This document shows positions 1 through 7,462 of a stretch of DNA of 49,105 bases, in pieces (within the stretch, counting starts at the first letter, position 1; every line of letters begins with the position of its first letter). This DNA is from an uncultured Collinsella sp. GTDB taxonomy: Bacteria; Actinomycetota; Coriobacteriia; Coriobacteriales; Coriobacteriaceae. A program made the position numbers and the translations under genes. The notes beneath the pieces were generated by a model. It was not told the DNA's origin and did no database searches. It saw only the letters and a list, made by a program, of their open reading frames with translations. Where the stretch lies: positions 1 to 49,105 of the forward strand of contig CAUEPS010000014.1 in assembly GCA_959019775.1 (NCBI GenBank). The letters are read 5' to 3'.

Positions 1-161
1 CAGCCATTTGAGGTGTGCCTTGTTTCAAGGCTTGATTAGTATAACCAAGGACGCGCTCCGGTCAACCGAGAATTTTAAAAAAGTTTTTGAGCATAGCCTC
101 GGTTCTATAAATCGGCACGTCAGAGACATCAGCCGGCCGCAAGAAGTTTTCACTCAGTCCC
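1..161. other. Intergenic end of the pilus operon
   Basis: No gene is supported here. On the minus strand, downstream of the DUF192 gene, ACCGAG (rc of 104-109 region) and CTCGGT can pair around an AT-rich loop holding runs of A and T at about 70-110. This could be a weak terminator for the pilus operon, but the stem is short. The window edge prevents seeing what lies beyond. Confidence 0.35.
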
Positions 162-521
162 TTAAGCCGGCACTCGTTGAAAGACGGAGGGCGAGGTGAG
201 GATTGAAGGGCGTTCGAGTGCCGCCCAGGCACCGGGACAGGAACACATACGCCAAGGGCGTACGTTTTCGTAGCATGCGAGGACATTGCCGCTGCGATCG
301 ATAAAGGCAATGTCGATGGGATAGGCCATAAAGCAGGTGTGAACCGAGGAACAGCGCGGAAACGCCATGACAAGCGGCAGTCCGCTGGCGGCAATTGGCC
401 GCCGTCCCAGCATGCCGCGCAGACGCACGGTAAACGACTCCGCCACCACAAACTCGGCCGGCGTCCAACCCAACCTGTTGAGCGCCCGCGCGTAGGCGAT
501 ATAGGACGAGACCGCGGTCAC
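162..521 (-). CDS. DUF192 family protein, last gene of the Flp/Tad operon
   Basis: A 119-residue protein with the DUF192 signature: a FVVAESFTVRLRGMLGR segment followed by LVMAFPRCSSVHTCFM, then YPIDIAFID and a closing VLACYENV strand. The function of DUF192 is not established; members are often small, sometimes secreted proteins. I chose the GTG at 521 because GTGA overlaps the stop of the preceding TadE gene, and GGGGGTGG lies just upstream as a ribosome site; an ATG at 542 is possible. Four-base overlap shows translational coupling to the pilus genes, so a role in pilus assembly or surface processing is suggested by context only. Confidence 0.75.
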   Translation of the reverse strand: MTAVSSYIAYARALNRLGWTPAEFVVAESFTVRLRGMLGRRPIAASGLPLVMAFPRCSSVHTCFMAYPIDIAFIDRSGNVLACYENVRPWRMCSCPGAWAALERPSILTSPSVFQRVPA

Positions 522-994
522 ATGACCACCCCCGGACGCCATGGATCGACCGTCACCGCACGTTCATGCGTGAGCACGGCCGGCGCCCCCAGGGAAACGC
601 CGGCGATGCTCAGCAAACTCGGCCACGGCTCGTAGTGCATGGTGCAGGTATAGGTCCTAAACGTGCCAGAAAGAGAGAGCAGACTACCATCCGATGACGC
701 CGTGCCTTGCTCGCTCGAGACCTCGACCTGTAGGTCATATCCCTCCATGGCATCCTGAATCTGAGCTTGAACGGTCGCGGAAGCGTCAATGGAGCTCTCG
801 TCACCCTCCCCGCCCGGCGCCACAGCGTGCGCAAGCACGATGTCGGGCACCACGCGGTCGAAGCGCGCGACCGCGCCTGCAAAGATCATGACGTTGTACG
901 CGACGAGAGCCAGCACGAGCAGGACAGGCGTGACCACGGCCATCTCGACCGTCGCCTGGGCACGCTCCTCGCGCAAGCCCGCGCGAATGCCCAT
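518..994 (-). CDS. TadE-like pilus protein (second copy)
   Basis: A 158-residue protein. Residues 9-16 read EERAQATV, followed by E17 and a single hydrophobic helix (about 18-40). This is the TadE/TadG pseudopilin pattern: a short positively charged leader, a processing-type motif with a conserved Glu, then a membrane helix and an extracytoplasmic C-terminal domain. TadE-like proteins are thought to be minor pilins needed for Flp pilus assembly. The ATG at 994 overlaps the TadG-like stop as TAATG, so translation is coupled. An in-frame extension to 1138 would run inside the upstream gene and has no pilin-like content. Confidence 0.8.
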   Translation of the reverse strand: MGIRAGLREERAQATVEMAVVTPVLLVLALVAYNVMIFAGAVARFDRVVPDIVLAHAVAPGGEGDESSIDASATVQAQIQDAMEGYDLQVEVSSEQGTASSDGSLLSLSGTFRTYTCTMHYEPWPSLLSIAGVSLGAPAVLTHERAVTVDPWRPGVVM

Positions 995-3159
995 TACGAC
1001 CCACCGCCAAAAGCTCCCACCAGCGTGGCAACATCGACAGTGAGCGGGATGGAGCGGCCACCGGGCAGCGGGATCTCCGCAAGCGTGAACACCGCGCTGC
1101 TGATGGTGCGCTCGACGTGATATTCCAAGGCCTCGCAAAGTGCCTTGGGGTCAGTCACGCCCAAGGGGATTTTTCGCAGGGTATCTTGAGTTTTGGAGAT
1201 GCCTGCGATATCGGACCCCGGACTTTTGATGACATTGGCGGTATCGGTCAGCACCGGTTTTCGCAGACGCAAATCGCACGGTTCGAGTCCCAGCGCCGCC
1301 ACGGAGGACGAGACGGTGTCACCGAGCCAGGACGCGACGGAGCCCAACGCGCCGCTACCCCCTCCCAAGCCACCGATCAGCTCTCCCATAAGCTCGTCGG
1401 CCGCACCCTGGATGTCTCCGTACCCCACAAGCAGGCGGCCCCAAACATCCATAACACCGTCGAGCACGCCGGCAACGCCGCCCGAACGCTCCTCCAGCGT
1501 CGAGAAGAAACGCGCGAGGACGTTATTTTGTGCCGTCGCGTCATCGGGCGCGAGCACTGCAGCAGAAATTGCACCACGATCGCCAAGCTCAACTGCCGTG
1601 TTAAACGAAGAGTTGAGCTCGTCGGGACTGGAGATGGCGCCCGAGACCGCAAAGGCGACCACGCCGTTGCGACCGGGCGGGGCGATGCGCGGGCGCTCAC
1701 CGGAAAGTTCTTTGATGGCGGTATCGAACGCATTGCCCGCACAGTCGGCTTCGTCCTCGGTCTGACGCTCGAGTTCGAGTTCCTTGTTGCGACAGTCGAC
1801 GTAGTCCTCCAGGGCGTCTTTAAACTTGTCAAAGTGATACTCGAAGCCGTTTTCGATAGAGGTTGAAGGCGCCGCAACAGCACCAAGCGACGAAACGCCA
1901 AAATGGCATTTGCTGCATTTATCTTGTCCATCGTAATCGGCAACCGAAGCAAATCCGCTCGGCGTTCCTTTCTTATAGTTAGGGCAGGTCGTCCCGTAAT
2001 GCAGATACGCCTTGCCATCGTTCATGCTCGTCGGCCACACCGCATCGGTATAGAGTTCCGTCGCCCGAACCTCATCAGAGTTGCGCGGCAGCAGCGGAAT
2101 ATAGGAGGAAACCCTGTCTCCGTTCTCGGTTATATATGCCCGATCGACTTCCGCACTCGCATAGGTATAAAACGCCTTACGCGCCGCAGACTCTGCCTTC
2201 ATCTCGACACTCGAGCCTTGGGGCTTCTCATTTGCCAGACGCCGATGGTAGTAGTCCTTCGAGCGATCAAGAGCAACTTGAGGCTCCCACGTAATGCTCG
2301 ATGAGTAATGCAGATTTTGAACACCGGAGAGATCCGTTAGGCTTTTTGCGCGCTCCCACATACACGAACAGCTGCCGACCGAACCTTTATCCGATCCACC
2401 GCAATCCGCTAGCCAGGCGCGCTCTTTGGCCTTCGCCGTCTCCTCCGATGCTTTTTGTAGCTCCTCGGCCGCGCGCTCCAGATCTTCCGACGCATCTTTA
2501 ATGGCATCGGTCGAGATCTCGGATCCTTCGAGCGCAACAAAATCCGACTCGGATGTCCTGGGCACGGCGAGCGCCGTACCGGTATAGGTCACGCCGTCGG
2601 TATCCTGCGCCGATACTGCCTGCATAGCGCGCGCAGCAACCAGGTACGGCAAGGCGGTCTCAATCTTTTGCAGGCCCTTTGACGCGCTTTTGGCAAACTT
2701 GTTACGCGTTTTAATGATCTGGGTTCCCGTATCGATGATATCGCTGCCGACAACCTCGGCGCCTGGAATGAGAATGGCAACCAAGCCGGTGCCGATCGTG
2801 GCAAACCCCGCCAGGCCCAAACTCAAAATGCTCGCATCCACCACCGTGGCGGCTGTGTGATAGGACGACACCACGTTGGCGCCCGCCAGGGCACCGCTAT
2901 CGGCCGCCACCTGGGTATCTCCGGCACGCGACATGCTCCATATCGCCGCGGTCGACGAAAACAGCAGCGTAAGCACCACCAGAATGACAACCGCAGAGGA
3001 GAGCGTGGCATAGGCACCGTCTTCGATAAACAAGTCGATACCGGCACGGCCCATAAAGCCGCCCCGCTTGCGGCGAGCGCCTGGTCGACGGCAGGCCGCA
3101 AACCCTTGCGTCACCCGCAGCAGGCAGCGCCTAATCCCATGCAGCAATCCATGAATCAT
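994..3159 (-). CDS. TadG-like surface protein of the Flp/Tad pilus locus
   Basis: A 721-residue protein starting at ATG 3159 behind a GGAGGGAG ribosome site. After a basic N-terminus there is one membrane helix at about residues 52-75, then the segment QVAADSGALAGANVV, which is the hallmark of the TadG-like N-terminal region (usually AADAAALAGA). The rest is a long, presumably external region with a coiled-coil-like Glu/Ala/Lys stretch (DLERAAEELQKASEETAKAK) and a cysteine-rich part (CGGSDKGSVGSCSC, CPNYKK, CSKCHFG). It is longer than most TadG proteins and I see no von Willebrand A motif. It overlaps the next TadE gene by one base. Likely anchors or caps the pilus; this is inferred from position. 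Confidence 0.75.
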   Translation of the reverse strand: MIHGLLHGIRRCLLRVTQGFAACRRPGARRKRGGFMGRAGIDLFIEDGAYATLSSAVVILVVLTLLFSSTAAIWSMSRAGDTQVAADSGALAGANVVSSYHTAATVVDASILSLGLAGFATIGTGLVAILIPGAEVVGSDIIDTGTQIIKTRNKFAKSASKGLQKIETALPYLVAARAMQAVSAQDTDGVTYTGTALAVPRTSESDFVALEGSEISTDAIKDASEDLERAAEELQKASEETAKAKERAWLADCGGSDKGSVGSCSCMWERAKSLTDLSGVQNLHYSSSITWEPQVALDRSKDYYHRRLANEKPQGSSVEMKAESAARKAFYTYASAEVDRAYITENGDRVSSYIPLLPRNSDEVRATELYTDAVWPTSMNDGKAYLHYGTTCPNYKKGTPSGFASVADYDGQDKCSKCHFGVSSLGAVAAPSTSIENGFEYHFDKFKDALEDYVDCRNKELELERQTEDEADCAGNAFDTAIKELSGERPRIAPPGRNGVVAFAVSGAISSPDELNSSFNTAVELGDRGAISAAVLAPDDATAQNNVLARFFSTLEERSGGVAGVLDGVMDVWGRLLVGYGDIQGAADELMGELIGGLGGGSGALGSVASWLGDTVSSSVAALGLEPCDLRLRKPVLTDTANVIKSPGSDIAGISKTQDTLRKIPLGVTDPKALCEALEYHVERTISSAVFTLAEIPLPGGRSIPLTVDVATLVGAFGGGS

Positions 3160-3643
3160 AATCTCCCTCCAGCCATTCGGGACGCGATCGATACGAGACG
3201 TCGACCTTGAGCTCGACATAGCCGCCCTCACCCGCGCTGCCCATGGCCCGCGCAAATGCACCGATCACGGGCAGCGGCTTAACCTCGCCGGCAACAGACA
3301 CGGACGAAACGCCGCCGGCACCGGCCCGCCCCAACTCGATATCCCACGACAGCGGCCCGCCGGCATGAAAAATCGAGACGTTGGGCACCGCGGCAAGTCT
3401 GCGGCGAGTGAACTCCTTAAGGTCATCGTCGTCCTCAACCGCCGTCGTGGTCATAAGCCGCGCGGTCTCGGCGGCGGCAGACTCCATGACCGCGCGCGTA
3501 TAGAGCAGGCACACCGGCTGCAACGCGAGCAAGATAAGCGTCAAAAACGTCGGCAGCAAAAAGGCGGCCTCGACCGTAGACTGCGCCCGATCCTCGCACG
3601 CGATATCAATACAGAGCGATGTCCTTGGCACCCGTCGCGGCAT
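3131..3643 (-). CDS. TadE-like pilus protein (first copy)
   Basis: A 170-residue protein with EDRAQSTVEAAFLLP at residues 17-31 and a hydrophobic helix to about residue 48, followed by an external domain. The Glu after QSTV and the membrane helix match TadE minor pilins. The start is uncertain: ATG 3643 overlaps the preceding 72-residue gene by 38 bases and lacks a clear ribosome site; a GTG at 3631 is an alternative. It runs 29 bases into the TadG-like gene. All four neighbouring small genes carry a related AQ(S/A/G)T motif. Confidence 0.75.
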   Translation of the reverse strand: MPRRVPRTSLCIDIACEDRAQSTVEAAFLLPTFLTLILLALQPVCLLYTRAVMESAAAETARLMTTTAVEDDDDLKEFTRRRLAAVPNVSIFHAGGPLSWDIELGRAGAGGVSSVSVAGEVKPLPVIGAFARAMGSAGEGGYVELKVDVSYRSRPEWLEGDYDSWIAAWD

Positions 3644-3824
3644 CGATAACCGACGACGGAGCGACACCATGAGACGCTGCCCGCTCGACCAGTGCCGCCA
3701 AGCGCCCATCGGTGCCAGCACGCCAAAGCCCCGCAATCGCCAGCACGATCGATAACAGTGCCACGGTGACGATGGCGTACTCAACGGTCGACTGAGCAGA
3801 TTCCTCACGCAGGACATCATGCAT
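3606..3824 (-). CDS. Small pilin-like protein with AQSTVEY motif
   Basis: A 72-residue protein: MHDVLREES, then AQSTVEYAIVTVALLS at residues 10-25 and a single hydrophobic helix to about 34, ending in a short soluble tail. The size and the Glu-Tyr pair after the leader resemble Flp-type (class IVb) prepilins, but the usual Gly before the cleavage point is replaced by Ser. It is either a minor pilin or a short TadE relative. The start at 3824 is supported by AAGGAGGGG and by the upstream stop, which sits directly before the ATG (TGAAATG). Confidence 0.75.
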   Translation of the reverse strand: MHDVLREESAQSTVEYAIVTVALLSIVLAIAGLWRAGTDGRLAALVERAASHGVAPSSVIDAATGAKDIALY

Positions 3825-3825
3825 T

Positions 3826-4389
3826 TCACGACCCCTCCTTTGAGCTCGTTGTTTGCGGAACCAGACGCACGACACGCAGGCGGCACGAGGTATCGCCGGC
3901 ATCCGCGGCAACCGTCACCATGTCGACCCAGCCTCGCCCATCGCGCACGATGGCGCCCCATACGTTGCCCTTAATATCGAGATAGCCGCTCAGGGCGAGC
4001 TGGGCCGTGGGCACCTCACGGTAGGCGCGCAACAGGTCTGCCGCCGCCTCGGTCATCGGCCGGTCCTCGGACCATGCGAGTCGAACCGCGATCGCGTTGT
4101 CTGCAGACGGCTCCGTCGCACTGGCGGCCCGCTCGTCGAGCGCCTGCAAAAAGGTACGAGCCGTGACGGCGGCATTCTGACCGCCCAAATCTTGCGCGCC
4201 TTCTGCTTGTGACACCGCCGCCGAACCCGATCCCAAATCGGCAGTAGCGCCTGGACGCTGCTGTCGCGCAACACCCAGCCCCCAAAGCGTCACCGCTATT
4301 GCCACGAGCAAACAGACGAGCACCAGCGGCGAACCAACAGGCCGCCTGCCTCCTACAGGCTGTTGATGCCGTCTTTGATCGCGTTCCAT
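3826..4389 (-). CDS. Unknown membrane-anchored protein in the pilus operon
   Basis: A protein of up to 187 residues that I do not recognise. Residues 21-39 (SPLVLVCLLVAIAVTLWGL) form one membrane helix after a short basic cytoplasmic end; the remaining 145 residues look soluble and external, with no cysteine pair or catalytic motif visible except a single Cys near the end. ATG 4389 overlaps the flp gene by 37 bases and has only a weak ribosome site, so the true start may be downstream near GTG 4323. Its position between flp and the pilin-like genes suggests a pilus accessory protein. Confidence 0.65.
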   Translation of the reverse strand: MERDQRRHQQPVGGRRPVGSPLVLVCLLVAIAVTLWGLGVARQQRPGATADLGSGSAAVSQAEGAQDLGGQNAAVTARTFLQALDERAASATEPSADNAIAVRLAWSEDRPMTEAAADLLRAYREVPTAQLALSGYLDIKGNVWGAIVRDGRGWVDMVTVAADAGDTSCRLRVVRLVPQTTSSKEGS

Positions 4390-4586
4390 AGTTCTTCGAC
4401 TTTGCTCTTAAACGCGACGATGGCGATAATCGCGATCACTACGAGCACGCCGACCAAGATGGCGTATTCGGTAGTGCCCTGCGCGTTCTCCTCCCGCAAC
4501 AGCGCCTTGGCACGCTGGCGAGCGCGGATTGCCCGGCAAAATGCCCAGCTCCAAGCCTTGCCCGCAATGTCGGTCATCGTGTTCAT
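4353..4586 (-). CDS. flp: Flp-type pilin (class IVb prepilin)
   Basis: A 77-residue prepilin. A long basic leader (residues 1-33) precedes NAQG at 34-37, where a TadV/CpaA-type peptidase would cut after Gly37; mature protein begins TTEYAILVG with the Glu-Tyr pair typical of Flp pilins and a hydrophobic helix to about residue 59. This is the only pilin candidate here with the canonical Gly. Start ATG 4586 has AGGGAGGA upstream. It follows tadC by ten bases. Major pilus subunit by similarity in pattern and position. Confidence 0.85.
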   Translation of the reverse strand: MNTMTDIAGKAWSWAFCRAIRARQRAKALLREENAQGTTEYAILVGVLVVIAIIAIVAFKSKVEELWNAIKDGINSL

Positions 4587-4596
4587 GTATTCCTCC

Positions 4597-5238
4597 CTAC
4601 ATCATCCCGCCTGCTCCCAGCAGCGGGCCCAATATGGACAGAAGCAACGCCGGCAAAATGAGCGTGCCGGTGGGAATCAGCAACTTGACCGGTGCGCGCT
4701 CGATCTCGCGCTCGACTGCGGCGCGATGGGCCGCGCGGATCTCGCGACTTTGAGCAGCCAGCGTCTCGGCCAGCGGAGCGCCCAGGGCAAGCGCCTGTCC
4801 CACCGTGATGGCAAAGGTCTCGAGCGCCCTCACGTCCAAATCACGCGCAGCAGCCAACAGCTCGGCCTCACGCGTCCCCACGCCCACCTGCCACGCCATG
4901 CAGGCTCGTTCAAGACGGACGGCCAGCACCGACCGACGGTTGGCACAGAAAATCTCGAGCGCCGCGTCAAACGAAAGGCCGGCAGAAAGCCCCAGGCGCA
5001 CCACGTCGATCATCTCGGACACCTCACCGAGCGACACCCGCGCCGGCCCGCCCGCCCCAATCGCGCCCTTCATTCGCGCGGTCAGGGCATCAATCACCGA
5101 GCAGCCCGCAGCAATGACCAGTACTGCCTCACGCTTGCATGTCTCTGCAATCTTGCGAGCATCCGCACGCTCCAAACTTGTCGCGGCAAATACGCTCAGG
5201 GCACACAGACAAGCCGCGAGCCCGACCAGGGCGCTCAT
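4597..5238 (-). CDS. tadC: TadC-like type II secretion F-domain protein
   Basis: A 213-residue inner-membrane platform protein. There are membrane helices at about 3-20 and at the C-terminus (about 184-204), with a T2SSF-like cytoplasmic region between them (GLSAGLSFDAALEIFCAN, GQALALGAPLAETLA). Typical TadC is nearer 300 residues, so this is a short form that seems to lack part of the N-terminal region. ATG 5238 overlaps the tadB stop as ATGA. Together with TadB it should form the membrane platform that works with the TadA ATPase. Confidence 0.85.
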   Translation of the reverse strand: MSALVGLAACLCALSVFAATSLERADARKIAETCKREAVLVIAAGCSVIDALTARMKGAIGAGGPARVSLGEVSEMIDVVRLGLSAGLSFDAALEIFCANRRSVLAVRLERACMAWQVGVGTREAELLAAARDLDVRALETFAITVGQALALGAPLAETLAAQSREIRAAHRAAVEREIERAPVKLLIPTGTLILPALLLSILGPLLGAGGMM

Positions 5239-6161
5239 AACTCCACCCGCATAATGCGCCGGATAACTACCAAGGCAACGACGTTGAGGGCAAGTCCCAG
5301 CACCACGGCGCCCGCACCAGCCGGCGTCGCAAGACCGCGGCGAAAGTCTGCCGAAAGCAAAGCCAGTACCGCGCACATGCCCGCCGGCATCGCCGCGACC
5401 ATGTGTGCCGACATACGCGCCTGTGACGTCTTAACGTCCAAACGGCGTTTGAGCTCAATGCGCTCACCCACCATGCTCGACGCCTCGGACAGCAAGCCGG
5501 CAAGCGGAGCCCCGGTACGCTGCGATACTTTGAGCGCCAAGGTGACAAGCGAAAGGCCGGGGGCATCGATGCGAACGAGTAGGTCATCGAGTGCGTCGGT
5601 CGCCGAGATACCGCAATCGATTGCCGCCGCCACCCGCAAAAACTCGGTATGCACCGGCTCTTGCGCATGGGCGCCCACAAAGCGCATGCCCTGTGCCAGC
5701 GAATGCCCCGAGGCAAGCGACATGGATAACGCCGTGAATGCCTCGGGCATGGCCTCTTCTACATCATGCTGTTCGCGTCGGCGATCGAAGGTGTCACGCG
5801 CGGCGCCCACGCCAAACGGCACCACCAGCCCCAAGACAAAGCCGATGGGCGACAACGACGCAACGGCCAGCAAAACGCTGCAGATACCGCTCGACAGCAG
5901 CAGAAATGCCAAACGAGCCGCGTTATCCTCAATAGCAAGCCCAAGGCGATCTGCGGGGATCAGCGACGCCCACGAGCGGGCAATCTTTGTCAGCAGATCG
6001 TTTTCCGCCAACTCGCGCGGTAGCTTCTCCGCCATCGATTCGAGCGTCTGGCGCGCCAGCTCCGCCGGCGGCATCCGCGGCACACGAGGCTCTGCCCCAC
6101 ACGCCGTCGCGACAGAAAGCCCCGCCAAACCCCCTACGACGAGGGGCATAGCGATCTCCAT
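5235..6161 (-). CDS. tadB: TadB-like type II secretion F-domain protein
   Basis: A 308-residue membrane protein with an N-terminal helix (about 5-22), a central pair (about 84-122), and two C-terminal helices (about 252-302). The F-domain lies between the pairs: EAMPEAFTALSMSLASGHSL (about 137-156) and the second half near KVSQRTGAPLAGLLSEAS. This arrangement is that of TadB, a pilus platform protein. The start at 6161 has AGGAGGTG upstream, though it lies 28 bases inside tadA. Confidence 0.88.
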   Translation of the reverse strand: MEIAMPLVVGGLAGLSVATACGAEPRVPRMPPAELARQTLESMAEKLPRELAENDLLTKIARSWASLIPADRLGLAIEDNAARLAFLLLSSGICSVLLAVASLSPIGFVLGLVVPFGVGAARDTFDRRREQHDVEEAMPEAFTALSMSLASGHSLAQGMRFVGAHAQEPVHTEFLRVAAAIDCGISATDALDDLLVRIDAPGLSLVTLALKVSQRTGAPLAGLLSEASSMVGERIELKRRLDVKTSQARMSAHMVAAMPAGMCAVLALLSADFRRGLATPAGAGAVVLGLALNVVALVVIRRIMRVEL

Positions 6162-7462
6162 TCGTCCACCTCCTCTTGCGTGAGCGTTCCCGACCGCAAG
6201 CCCTCCGCAATAAACGGCGGCTCGCGGTCGAGCGTCCAGGTGCGTTCGGCGGCATCGAACGTCACGTAGCGTTCGAGCTCAACACCGCCCGACGCGCCGC
6301 GGTGAACCCCCGAATATGAGGCCACAAAGCGCCTGCCATCTGCATGACGCTCGGACATCACGATGCCGTCAAGCGCCATAGCGATCTGCTCTTCGATAAG
6401 CTCACTCGGCAAATCGATGCCGTAGCGCGCAAGCAGCGTCAGGCGAACCACGGTCTCCTGCTCGGTACCCGCATGGAGCGTGGTGAGCGAGCCGTCGTGG
6501 CCCGTGTTCATGGCCTGCAGCATGTCGCAGCACTCGGCACCGCGCACCTCGCCCACGACGATGCGGTCGGGGCGCATACGCAGAGCATTGGTCACCAGGT
6601 CGCGAATCGTCACCGCGCCCTCGCCCTCAATTGACGCCTCACGCGCCTCCAGACGAACAACGTGTGGGTGATGTGCAAACTTGAGCTCGGCGGAATCCTC
6701 GATCGTCACGATGCGCTCGCCGGTGGAAATCTCGCACGACAGCGCGTTGAGCAGCGTGGTCTTGCCCGACCCCGTGCCTCCCGCAACCGCCAAGTCCTGC
6801 CGCAACGACACCGCGCACGACAGCAGCTGCGCATACCAAAGCGGCAGTGACCCCAACCCCACAAGCTCGTCCAACGAACAGATACGGTCCGAGAACTTAC
6901 GGATGGTGAGGATTGGCCCGTCGATCGCCACGGGTGGAATCACCGCGTTGACGCGATAGCCCGTCTTGAGGCGGGCGTTGACGATGGGGCTACGCTCGTC
7001 GATACGACGGCCAAGCGGCGAGATGATACGGTCGATGAGCACACGGATCTGCTCGTCGTCCTCAAACGCGTGCTCGATGGGATACAAAACGCCACTGCGC
7101 TCAAAAAAAGCAGAACGACAGCCGTTGATCATGATTTCGGTAACGGTGTCGTCCTCGATGAGCGGCTGCAGCGGTCCCAGGCCCACCACGTCATCTAGGA
7201 TCTCGTCGATGATGGTCTCACGCTCAGGCGTCGCCAAGTCGGTCGGCTCTTCCACGTTGAGCGCCGCTTCCACCGCCGGACGTAGCTCGGAGCGGGCAAG
7301 GGCCGAATCGACGTAGGCACTGATGCGCGCCACCTCGTCGTAGCCCATGCGGTCCATCACCGCACGCTTGGTGCGGCGTTTAACGGCACGGCGGCGTCCC
7401 GCATCAACGGGGGCAGCCGCGGCGGCCGCGCCAGCGGCTTTAATCCTCGTCTGCAGACTCAT
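6134..7462 (-). CDS. tadA: TadA/CpaF pilus assembly ATPase
   Basis: A 442-residue secretion ATPase of the CpaF type. Visible motifs: Walker A GGTGSGKTT at 228-236, Asp box EDSAEL at 255-260, Walker B IVVGEVRG at 301-308, and His box NTGHDGSLTTLHA at 319-331. The N-terminal 90 residues are Ala/Arg-rich, then the N-terminal domain with INGCRSAFFE and RIDERSPIVNARL. It powers Flp pilus assembly through TadB/TadC. ATG 7462 overlaps the cpaE stop (ATGA). Length is normal for the family. Confidence 0.95.
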   Translation of the reverse strand: MSLQTRIKAAGAAAAAAPVDAGRRRAVKRRTKRAVMDRMGYDEVARISAYVDSALARSELRPAVEAALNVEEPTDLATPERETIIDEILDDVVGLGPLQPLIEDDTVTEIMINGCRSAFFERSGVLYPIEHAFEDDEQIRVLIDRIISPLGRRIDERSPIVNARLKTGYRVNAVIPPVAIDGPILTIRKFSDRICSLDELVGLGSLPLWYAQLLSCAVSLRQDLAVAGGTGSGKTTLLNALSCEISTGERIVTIEDSAELKFAHHPHVVRLEAREASIEGEGAVTIRDLVTNALRMRPDRIVVGEVRGAECCDMLQAMNTGHDGSLTTLHAGTEQETVVRLTLLARYGIDLPSELIEEQIAMALDGIVMSERHADGRRFVASYSGVHRGASGGVELERYVTFDAAERTWTLDREPPFIAEGLRSGTLTQEEVDEWRSLCPSS

